A stretch of 5,689 nt of DNA from the NCBI GenBank assembly GCA_038131955.1, contig JAYPQK010000006.1, positions 1-5,689 on the forward strand. Reading direction: 5' to 3'. The number at the start of each line of letters is the position of its first letter. Position 1 is the first letter of the stretch. The notes under the pieces are model-generated. The model saw nothing but the letters and a program-made list of their open reading frames with translations. It ran no database searches and had not been told where the DNA came from. Shown in pieces: positions 1 to 5,641 of the stretch. The position numbers and the translations under genes are program-made. This DNA comes from SHAN690 sp038131955. GTDB lineage: Bacteria; Bacteroidota; Bacteroidia; Flavobacteriales_G; Salibacteraceae.

Positions 1-205
1 GCTGAAACTTATTAGTCAACCATGCCATTTGAGCCTTGAAACTCTTCGTGGAATGCGCGTAGCCATGCAAGAGATTTGTACGCATCAGTTTATTTGGTAC
101 AATGTGGTGATAGTTTAGGATAAGAGCATGGTCAAGGACAAAGTCACTTTTCCGCATTTTCCACTGGTACAGTCGGGCGCAGATATTCTTTACTAGGGAT
201 CTCAT
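1..205 (-). CDS. Polysaccharide deacetylase family protein (NodB/CE4-like), N-terminal part, cut by left edge
   Basis: The - strand is open from an ATG at 205-203 to position 2, giving 68 codons of an incomplete protein whose C-terminus lies outside the window. An in-frame stop (214-212) just upstream fixes 205 as the furthest possible start; Met17 (157-155) is the only early alternative. After a basic N-terminus of about 23 residues, residues 27-37 read ALILNYHHIVP. This resembles the hydrophobic first strand plus YHxI/V that opens NodB-type polysaccharide deacetylase domains. Residues 53-68 (KSFKAQMAWLTNKFQ-like) match the usual following 'F..QM.WL' helix of this family. The metal-binding Asp/His motifs would lie beyond the edge and cannot be checked. 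Family members remove N- or O-acetyl groups from cell-surface or secreted glycans, which fits the neighbourhood. It is divergent from the + strand genes, so it is probably transcribed separately. The family call rests on a short segment. Confidence 0.72.
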   Translation of the reverse strand, partial: MRSLVKNICARLYQWKMRKSDFVLDHALILNYHHIVPNKLMRTNLLHGYAHSTKSFKAQMAWLTNKFQ

Positions 206-257
206 GAATCTTTACTCATGGACTGCAAAGGAAACCCTTTTAAAGGAGCGGAATTCC

Positions 258-278
258 ATGTGTAAAGGATTGACCTAG
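258..278 (+). other. Possible six-codon upstream leader frame
   Basis: An ATG at 258-260 is followed by codons for Cys-Lys-Gly-Leu-Thr and a TAG stop at 276-278. The AAAGGAG at 242-248 is the best Shine-Dalgarno match I saw in the window and sits 9 bases before this ATG. The stop lies 21 bases ahead of the GTG start at 300. It could be a translated leader that delivers ribosomes to the first gene, or a chance arrangement. A frame this short has no statistical support by itself. Confidence 0.18.
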
Positions 279-284
279 ATTTGC

Positions 285-290
285 GGGAGA
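285..290 (+). promoter_or_regulatory. Ribosome binding site for the GT2 gene (GGGAGA)
   Basis: GGGAGA ends 9 bases before the GTG at 300. An in-frame TAA at 291-293 rules out any earlier start. This site and the conserved KYSIIIPVYN that immediately follows fix the non-ATG start of the glycosyltransferase. Confidence 0.55.
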
Positions 291-299
291 TAACTTAGT

Positions 300-1217
300 G
301 TGAAGTACTCCATCATCATACCGGTCTACAACAGCGAAAAGATCCTCGAACGGACAGTAGAAGCTGTAATCAAAGAGATCCATTCTCTTGGTATCAATGC
401 GGAATTGATCCTTGTCAATGATGGAAGTCCTGATAGGGTGTGGGAGGTGATCGAACGATTAGCGTTGAAACACAGAGAGGTCAAAGGGGTGAACTTTCTG
501 AAGAATTATGGCCAACATACAGCGGTGCTTTGCGGAATGGAAGTGGCCGAAGGTGATTTCTTGATCACCATGGATGACGATCTTCAGAATCCGCCTTCGG
601 AGATCTCCAAACTGATCGAAAAGATCCATGAAGGTTATGACCTAGTTTTTGCAAGGTTTGAGCAAAAGAAGCACGCGGGTTACCGAAGACTTGGGTCGAA
701 ATTGATCGGGTATTTGAACAAGAAGGTTTTCGATAAACCCGATGACTTGGTCCTCACCAATTTCAGGATCTTCACACGGGCGACCGCTCAAAGAGCACTG
801 CAGTACCGAACTAACCACCCTTACATTCCAGGTTTGTTATTAAGGAGTGCTGGAAGAATGGCCAATGTCACTACAGAGCACCATGCTCGATCAGAAGGAG
901 CGTCCAACTACTCGCTTTGGAAGATCCTACAACTGGTGTCTCGATTATTGTTCAATTACAGTTCGTATCCGCTCAGACTTGTTAGTATGATGGGAATCAT
1001 CGTCAGTAGTCTGAGCTTCATTGCTGGATTGGTCTATGTGGTCAAATCCCTCTTCATTGGAGTCTCCGTCCCAGGATGGACAACGATCGTGGTACTGCTC
1101 TCTTTTCTCCTAGGTTTTGTTCTGGTCATCTTGGGTATCATGGGTGAATATATGGCGCGACTGATGAATCAGTTAGCCACAGAACGACCCTATCAAATTC
1201 GCGAGATCGTTGAATAG
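300..1217 (+). CDS. GT2 family glycosyltransferase, undecaprenyl-phosphate sugar synthase type (DPM1/GtrB/ArnC-like)
   Basis: The 305-residue protein has a cytosolic GT-A domain followed by two membrane helices. Visible elements, in order: the SIIIPVYN strand at 4-11 that opens GT2 domains; LVNDGSPD at 38-45, with Asp41 in the nucleotide-binding position; MDDDLQNPP at 91-99, carrying the metal-binding acidic triad 92-94; and RSEGASNYS at 197-204, equivalent to the R..G.S.YS element of the DPM1-like branch. Hydrophobic spans lie at about 226-249 and 261-284, followed by a basic tail. This layout and length are typical of enzymes that move a sugar from a nucleotide donor to undecaprenyl phosphate on the inner face of the cytoplasmic membrane, as GtrB (glucose) and ArnC (formylated aminoarabinose) do. 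The donor cannot be read from the sequence. The start is a GTG, forced by a stop at 291-293. Its end overlaps the next gene by 8 bp, suggesting translational coupling. Confidence 0.9.
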   Translation: MKYSIIIPVYNSEKILERTVEAVIKEIHSLGINAELILVNDGSPDRVWEVIERLALKHREVKGVNFLKNYGQHTAVLCGMEVAEGDFLITMDDDLQNPPSEISKLIEKIHEGYDLVFARFEQKKHAGYRRLGSKLIGYLNKKVFDKPDDLVLTNFRIFTRATAQRALQYRTNHPYIPGLLLRSAGRMANVTTEHHARSEGASNYSLWKILQLVSRLLFNYSSYPLRLVSMMGIIVSSLSFIAGLVYVVKSLFIGVSVPGWTTIVVLLSFLLGFVLVILGIMGEYMARLMNQLATERPYQIREIVE

Positions 1218-1938
1218 GAGTCCGAAGCATCTGATCATCATCGGTGCACAACGCTCTGGTACCACCAGTCTCTATGAGTGGCTGGATCAACATCCGCAGG
1301 TCTATATGGCTAAACCTATTAGGCCAGAACCAAAGGTTTTTTTGAAGGGTGATATTTCCATGGAAGAGTATAATGCTTGGCTCTTCTCGACAGCTCCACG
1401 AGACGTGATATATTGGGGAGAAAAGTCCACAAGTTATTATGAGAGCGCTGAGGTCGCCTTTAGGATGAAGCAAGCTATTCCGGATGCGATGCTTATCGCG
1501 ATGCTCCGAGATCCGGTCGATCGGGCATTGAGCAACTATCATTTCAGCGTACAACATGAATTAGAAGACCGTTCGCTAAAAGAGGTTTTCCTAGAAAGGA
1601 AACCGAGACCAAAGGTGAATTTTCAAACTTCAGTTGACCCTTTTGATTACCTAGGGAGGGGAGAGTACATTCAGCATTTAACCCCGTATCGAGAGTTATT
1701 CGGAGATCAACTGATCACAATCGCGCACCGAGGATTCTCGAAAAAAGCGTCCGTGCGAAAGGAATTACTCGACCGATTGGGTTTAGATGATATTTCCTCA
1801 TTGCCCGTAGGACATGCAAATGCCTCTGCACGGAAACCCGATCAAGATGAGGAGGAAGTTCGAGCTTATCTTTGCGCGTACTATCAACCTATGCTGGAAA
1901 AGCTGAGGATAGAATGGAATATAGATCTTGATGCCTGA
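1210..1938 (+). CDS. PAPS-dependent carbohydrate sulfotransferase (Sulfotransfer_1 / heparan-sulfotransferase-like)
   Basis: A 242-residue cytosolic protein that should transfer sulfate from 3'-phosphoadenylyl sulfate to a sugar hydroxyl or amine. The PAPS 5'-phosphosulfate loop is clear at 12-21 (GAQRSGTTSL), followed by YEWLDQHP. KPIRPEPKVFLKG (35-47) corresponds to the family's 'K.P..FF' segment, and WGEKSTSYYES (69-79) to its 'GEK.P.Y' segment. RDPVDRALSNY (100-110) is the 3'-phosphate-binding motif, with Arg100 and Ser108 at the usual positions. GRGEYIQHLTPYRELFGDQL (149-168) matches the common 'G.Y...L..Y...F' region. The length is within the range of short bacterial members. The start is uncertain. 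TTG at 1210 gives the longest form; the first in-frame ATG would remove the PAPS loop and is excluded; a CTG at 1231 preceded by GGAG (1217-1220) is possible. It overlaps the GT2 gene by 8 bp and lies 6 bp before the aminotransferase. The acceptor glycan is unknown. Confidence 0.88.
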   Translation: MNRSPKHLIIIGAQRSGTTSLYEWLDQHPQVYMAKPIRPEPKVFLKGDISMEEYNAWLFSTAPRDVIYWGEKSTSYYESAEVAFRMKQAIPDAMLIAMLRDPVDRALSNYHFSVQHELEDRSLKEVFLERKPRPKVNFQTSVDPFDYLGRGEYIQHLTPYRELFGDQLITIAHRGFSKKASVRKELLDRLGLDDISSLPVGHANASARKPDQDEEEVRAYLCAYYQPMLEKLRIEWNIDLDA

Positions 1939-1944
1939 TCGAAA

Positions 1945-3081
1945 GTGGAACACGTGATTCGTTTTAACCATCCCTACCTATTTGGCCCGGAGCTAGAGTT
2001 TGTCAATCAGGCGATCGATGCCGGACGCCTTTCTGGTAATGGAGATTTCACTAAGAAATGCCATCGATTCTTTGAGGAACGCTTCGGTTTTCGGAAATGT
2101 CTACTTACTACTTCGTGCACAGATGCTCTGGAGATGGCGGCGATACTTTCACAGATCGAGCCCGGAGATGAGGTCATCGTACCAGCATACACATTTGTAT
2201 CGAGCGCGAATGCATTTGTCCTTCGCGGAGCGAAGATCGTGTTCGCTGACTCCAACGCAGAACACCCAAATCTTGATGTGAGTCGACTAGAGTCGCTGAT
2301 CACGACCAAGACCAAAGTCATCGTGGTGGTTCACTACGGGGGCGCAGCTTGTGACATGGATCCATTAATGGAGTTGGCAAATAGTCGTGGAATCCTCGTT
2401 GTGGAGGATGCCGCTCAAGCGATCGATGCAACCTATAAAGGACGCCCATTAGGGTCCATCGGACATCTAGCTGCATTTTCCTTTCATGAAACCAAGAATG
2501 TGGTGTCGGGTGAGGGGGGAATGCTGGTGGTGAACGATGATCGCTTCATTCAACGCTCTGAGATCATCTGGGAAAAGGGGACCAATCGAATGGCATTTTT
2601 CCGGGGTGAAGTTGATAAGTATGGATGGGTCTATGTGGGTTCATCCTTTTTGCCATCCGAGTTGAATGCTGCCTATCTATTTGGACAACTCCAGCATTTG
2701 GATGAGATCACGAGACGTAGGGTAGCCATTTGGAACCAGTATCACCTTGGTTTGGAAAAGCTAGAAGATGCAGGATTTCTTCGCACACCGGATATCCCTA
2801 CTGATGCCAGTAATAATGGCCATGTTTACTATGTGGTATGCTCCTCATTGGAGGAAAGAACCAGATTGATTGACCATCTGAAAGTGCGTGGTATAGGTGC
2901 CGTGTTCCACTATTTGAGCCTTCAAGAGAGTCCATACTATGGATTGAAACACGATGGTCGCGCCTTGCCAAACGCAGATCGATTTGCAAACACGCTCGTT
3001 AGACTTCCTTTACATCTGCATTTGACTGAGGCAGATGTGAATAGGGTGGTAACCGAGATTCAGACCTTTTTCCTCGGTTAA
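1945..3081 (+). CDS. wecE: dTDP-4-amino-4,6-dideoxygalactose transaminase (WecE/RffA-type, DegT/DnrJ/EryC1 family)
   Basis: A 378-residue PLP-dependent sugar aminotransferase. Family knowledge: WecE converts dTDP-4-keto-6-deoxy-D-glucose to dTDP-4-amino-4,6-dideoxy-D-galactose (dTDP-Fuc4N) using glutamate. The sequence follows E. coli WecE, as I recall it, over nearly its whole length. Shared segments include SGNGDFTKKC (30-39), TSCTDALEMAAIL (57-69), GDEVIVPAYTFVSSANAFVLRGAKIVF (74-100), VEDAAQ (153-158, Asp155 contacting PLP), FSFHETKN (178-185, Lys184 forming the Schiff base), EKGTNRMAFFRGEVDKYGW (210-228) and GSSFLPSELNAAYL (232-245). The stretch HVYYV(V)..LEERTRLIDHLK and AVFHYLSL near 300-326 also fits. 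The GTG at 1945 gives the longest form. A second GTG at 1954 would start the protein at the 'M-I-x-F-N' typical of WecE and put the lysine at 181, as in E. coli, so 1954 may be the true start. It follows the sulfotransferase by 6 bp. Related dTDP-3-amino (FdtB/QdtB) or UDP-sugar transaminases are less likely alternatives. Confidence 0.9.
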   Translation: MEHVIRFNHPYLFGPELEFVNQAIDAGRLSGNGDFTKKCHRFFEERFGFRKCLLTTSCTDALEMAAILSQIEPGDEVIVPAYTFVSSANAFVLRGAKIVFADSNAEHPNLDVSRLESLITTKTKVIVVVHYGGAACDMDPLMELANSRGILVVEDAAQAIDATYKGRPLGSIGHLAAFSFHETKNVVSGEGGMLVVNDDRFIQRSEIIWEKGTNRMAFFRGEVDKYGWVYVGSSFLPSELNAAYLFGQLQHLDEITRRRVAIWNQYHLGLEKLEDAGFLRTPDIPTDASNNGHVYYVVCSSLEERTRLIDHLKVRGIGAVFHYLSLQESPYYGLKHDGRALPNADRFANTLVRLPLHLHLTEADVNRVVTEIQTFFLG

Positions 3082-3092
3082 TTCTAACTCAG

Positions 3093-3104
3093 GAACTTCG
3101 GTTC
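3093..3104 (+). other. Small cUUCGg tetraloop hairpin in the wecE-GT4 gap
   Basis: GAAC-TTCG-GTTC forms a four-base-pair stem closed by C-G around a UUCG loop, an exceptionally stable RNA tetraloop. It lies 11 bases after the wecE stop. No run of T follows, so it does not look like an intrinsic terminator. It could protect the 3' end of processed upstream mRNA or slow polymerase, or be chance. The stem does not extend further. Confidence 0.3.
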
Positions 3105-3128
3105 ACTCTTGGTTGGCAATCACTACTA

Positions 3129-4331
3129 TTGTACCTACCAACGTCCATTGTGGTGAAGCCTACTGAAGAGTCTCCAATTGTGATTTTTTCTGACGGAATT
3201 CCTCCGTTCGTGATGGGAGGTATGCAAAAACATTCCAGGCTGCTAGCAGAGTACGTCGCCCAAACAGGACAATCGGTGGTCCTTTACCATTATGTTCCTT
3301 CCGATAGCGAATTGCCAACCGAGACTGAGGTGAGATCCCATTTTAGCAATGAGGCTAATCATCATCTCGAGGTTCGCACCTTCCGGTATCCGGCGGAAGA
3401 TCGCCTTCCGGGACACTATTTGCGCGCGCAGAAGAGGATTTCCAGAATCTACGCGGACCAACTCAAATCTGAGCGTTTTACACCGAGGTTGGTCTACTCC
3501 AAAGGATTCATGTCTTGGGATCTGGTAAAGAGAAGAAAGGAGTTTGACTCGGGAATGATTCTAGCTGTGAAATTCCATGGAATGAATATGTTTCAGCAGC
3601 AGCCCGATTGGAAAGGCGAAATCGTTAAGTATCTATTGAGGCCTCCTGTACGAGATATTATGAATGCTAGTGATTATGTCTTCTCTTACGGAGGCAAGAT
3701 CACCGATATCATTCGTCGCGAGCTGAAAGATCCTGATAAGGTGGTGGAACTGCCTTCTGGTATTGACAGTCATTGGCTGGCCAAGTCAGTGCAGTCGAAT
3801 GATCGTGTGTCAGGAGAAGAAACAAGCTGTCTTTTCGTCGGGAGATGGGATCGACTCAAAGGGCTTCCTGAGCTATACAAAGTGCTGCGTAAGCGAAAGG
3901 ACCTTAGGCTTACGATGACTTTCGTAGGACCCATTCCTGAGGAGTATAGGATGGATGATCCTAGGGTTCATTATACTGGGCCTATCCATGATGCAAAGGA
4001 ATTGCAGGCTATCTATGATCGACATGATTTATTGCTTTGTCCTAGCATTTCGGAGGGCATGCCGAATGTGATCATGGAAGCGATGTCGAGAGGCCTAGCA
4101 GTAATCGCTACCGATTTAGGAGCTACAGCCGCTTTAGTTAATGAAAGAACAGGTTGGTTGATACCTGCGAAGGATACTATCGAATTGGAGAAAGCGATAG
4201 AGAGGGCTCTTAATAAAGTGTCAGTTCGATCAAAAGGTGACGCGGGAAGAGAGTTGATTGAAAATGAATTCAACTGGAGCGTCATTGCTGAGAGATTCTT
4301 GAATTGGTATAACTTCCATTGCAACCGATGA
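3129..4331 (+). CDS. GT4 family glycosyltransferase (GT-B fold, retaining)
   Basis: A cytosolic glycosyltransferase of up to 400 residues, expected to add a sugar to the growing lipid-linked repeat unit. The N-terminal acceptor domain shows IVIFSDGIPPFVMGGMQKHS (17-36), including the Gly-Gly loop (30-31) typical of GT4 enzymes. The C-terminal domain shows ELPSGID (207-213), CLFVGRWDRLKGLPELYKVL (234-253), the GP..Y...DPRVHYTGPI segment (267-286), and SEGMPNVIMEAMSRG (308-322). In that last segment Glu309 and Glu317 form the EX7E motif that binds the donor nucleotide sugar; GWLIPAKD (342-349) follows. No membrane helix is evident. Donor and linkage cannot be inferred. The start is not settled. 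TTG at 3129 is the longest form, and GTG at 3150, 3153 or 3180 would all keep the whole domain; none has a good Shine-Dalgarno. The gap from wecE is therefore 47-98 bp, the loosest junction in the run. Its stop overlaps the next gene's ATG (ATGA). Confidence 0.9.
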   Translation: MYLPTSIVVKPTEESPIVIFSDGIPPFVMGGMQKHSRLLAEYVAQTGQSVVLYHYVPSDSELPTETEVRSHFSNEANHHLEVRTFRYPAEDRLPGHYLRAQKRISRIYADQLKSERFTPRLVYSKGFMSWDLVKRRKEFDSGMILAVKFHGMNMFQQQPDWKGEIVKYLLRPPVRDIMNASDYVFSYGGKITDIIRRELKDPDKVVELPSGIDSHWLAKSVQSNDRVSGEETSCLFVGRWDRLKGLPELYKVLRKRKDLRLTMTFVGPIPEEYRMDDPRVHYTGPIHDAKELQAIYDRHDLLLCPSISEGMPNVIMEAMSRGLAVIATDLGATAALVNERTGWLIPAKDTIELEKAIERALNKVSVRSKGDAGRELIENEFNWSVIAERFLNWYNFHCNR

Positions 4332-5641
4332 CTTACAAGGAGCATCTCATAGTCCGAAAGGATGTCTACTTGATCATCTGTTTATGGGCCTTGGCTGGGG
4401 CTTTTCTTCCAGCCCCCGTGACCATTGGAATAGCATTGCTTACTTACTTGCTTGTCCTACGAACAAAGGATCTTTCGAAAATTTTCACGGTATTCATAGC
4501 CATGCTTGTCTTCTCGGATTCTCGAGCTCAGATCTTTCGCTTTGCCGAGACTGCCAAGATTGGAGTGGTTGTTATGACCTTGATTTTTGCCGTTTTAAAT
4601 TATAGCCAGTTCAAAGTGAGGAAGAACGATATATTTCGATTCTTTGTTCCGTTTATTGCTTTTGCTGTGCTTGCGACTGTTTGGGCAAGCCAATCTTTTA
4701 CCGCGTTTCAAAAGTCCTTTTCCTACGGACTGATCTTCTTTTTGATACCCCTATTGTACTTCAATGGGCGTGATCAGAATAGAATGTTGGGGCTCGAACT
4801 GATTCAATTCATTACCTCCATTCTCACAGCAGGATTGATCATTCACCTAATCAATCCGGAATTCACCTCGTTGGTTGGTAGATACCGAGGATTATTAGGT
4901 AACCCAAATGGTTTGGGTATCTTCCTTACCGTAGCCTTTGCAGTGGCGGTTCCGGTTTTTAGAAACTTACCACCTCAGTTTAGGAATAATCGATTCTATT
5001 GGTTGTTCCTTGCGGTTTTTTTGGTTAGTTTGATCTTGTCCAGTAGTCGCTCAGCCCTGATTGCTATTGGATTATTCTTCGTTTTTAATCGACTGCGTTA
5101 CCTGTCAAATGCCTACACATTGATTCTATTTGCCGCACTAGTTTGGAGCTATGAGTATCTATTACTTAGTTTACCCGAGGTGATTCAGTTCTTTGGTCTT
5201 GAAGAATATTTCAGATTAGATACACTTGAGGAAGGTAGCGGAAGGTTTGTCGCATGGAATTTTGCGTGGCAACAAGTACAAGAGGTGTTCTTTATCGGCG
5301 GAGGTTTTGGTCATACTGAATTTGTTTTTAAATTGTTTCAAGATGAGCTCTCTAGACTCGGACATCAAGGAAATGCTCATAATTCATATTTAACGATATG
5401 GCTCGACACGGGCCTCATTGGAATCGTCCTCTTTGCCACGGGATTGATACCCTCGATTCTTAAAGCGATTCAGAACTCGCCATACACCTTGCCCATCATC
5501 TATGCAGTTCTATTCAGTACTTTCTTCGAATCTTGGCTCTCCGCTTCGCTAAACCCTTTTACAAGTCTCTTTATCATTAGTCTTACGATTCTAGCTTCTC
5601 CACCAGATCCAGAACCAGTTCATGATGTCAAAAAGGATTAG
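4328..5641 (+). CDS. O-antigen polymerase / O-antigen ligase family membrane protein (Wzy_C domain)
   Basis: A 437-residue, very hydrophobic protein with roughly ten or more membrane helices along its length. Two features of the Wzy/WaaL superfamily are visible. The first is GLLGNPNGLGIF (188-199), followed by a helix ending in LSSSRSALIAIGLF (237-250). The second is a large non-membrane loop at about 275-355 with GSGRFVAWNFAWQQ (303-316), GGGFGHTEF (324-332) and GNAHNSYLTIWLDTGLIGI (348-366). The Gly-rich and AHNSY elements are typical of this domain. Polymerases join lipid-linked repeat units at the outer face of the cytoplasmic membrane; ligases transfer glycan to lipid A core. The domain does not separate the two, but its place among glycosyltransferases favours Wzy. 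I chose the ATG at 4328 because it forms a 4-bp ATGA overlap with the GT4 stop. A TTG at 4319 would add three residues. The gene is AT-richer than its neighbours, as is common for wzy. Confidence 0.85.
   Translation: MTYKEHLIVRKDVYLIICLWALAGAFLPAPVTIGIALLTYLLVLRTKDLSKIFTVFIAMLVFSDSRAQIFRFAETAKIGVVVMTLIFAVLNYSQFKVRKNDIFRFFVPFIAFAVLATVWASQSFTAFQKSFSYGLIFFLIPLLYFNGRDQNRMLGLELIQFITSILTAGLIIHLINPEFTSLVGRYRGLLGNPNGLGIFLTVAFAVAVPVFRNLPPQFRNNRFYWLFLAVFLVSLILSSSRSALIAIGLFFVFNRLRYLSNAYTLILFAALVWSYEYLLLSLPEVIQFFGLEEYFRLDTLEEGSGRFVAWNFAWQQVQEVFFIGGGFGHTEFVFKLFQDELSRLGHQGNAHNSYLTIWLDTGLIGIVLFATGLIPSILKAIQNSPYTLPIIYAVLFSTFFESWLSASLNPFTSLFIISLTILASPPDPEPVHDVKKD

Larger units (their letters stand above)
206..299. 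promoter_or_regulatory. Divergent intergenic region between deacetylase and polysaccharide operon
   Basis: This 94-bp stretch separates two divergent genes, so promoters for both would be expected here or just inside the genes. It contains two nearly adjacent short palindromes: CCTTTTAAAGG (236-246) and GGAATTCC (250-257). It also holds a strong Shine-Dalgarno-like AAAGGAG (242-248) ahead of a six-codon frame at 258-278, and a second ribosome site at 285-290. I could not find a convincing paired -35/-10 or Bacteroidota -33/-7 promoter on either strand. The regulatory call rests on the gene arrangement, not on a recognised box. Confidence 0.4.

Noticed and set aside
2..118. A + strand open frame of 38 codons running in from the left edge
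   Set aside because: It is antisense to the deacetylase frame, which has family-like motifs. An open stretch this short is expected by chance, and its peptide resembles nothing I recognise.
128..196. A 22-codon + strand frame with ATG at 128 and AGGA seven bases upstream
   Set aside because: It is the shadow of the - strand deacetylase codons, with no recognisable product.
276..283. TAGATTTG, a perfect match to the Bacteroidota -7 promoter consensus TAnnTTTG
   Set aside because: There is no TTTG/TTG box about 20 bases upstream, and the implied transcription start would fall inside the ribosome site at 285-290 of the next gene.
270..298. TTGACC at 270-275 as a sigma70-type -35 box
   Set aside because: A properly spaced -10 would fall at about 293-298, putting the transcript start at or after the GTG at 300; this is incompatible with the observed ribosome site.
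1138..1557. 139-codon - strand open frame
   Set aside because: It is antisense to the GT2 end and the sulfotransferase, whose motifs are unambiguous. The translated product has no recognisable domain.
2000..2321. Open frames on both strands inside wecE (2000-2281 + and 2007-2321 -)
   Set aside because: Both are shadows of a strongly conserved aminotransferase coding region.
4013..4345. 110-codon - strand open frame over the end of the GT4 gene
   Set aside because: It is antisense to the EX7E region of the glycosyltransferase, with no domain or ribosome site.
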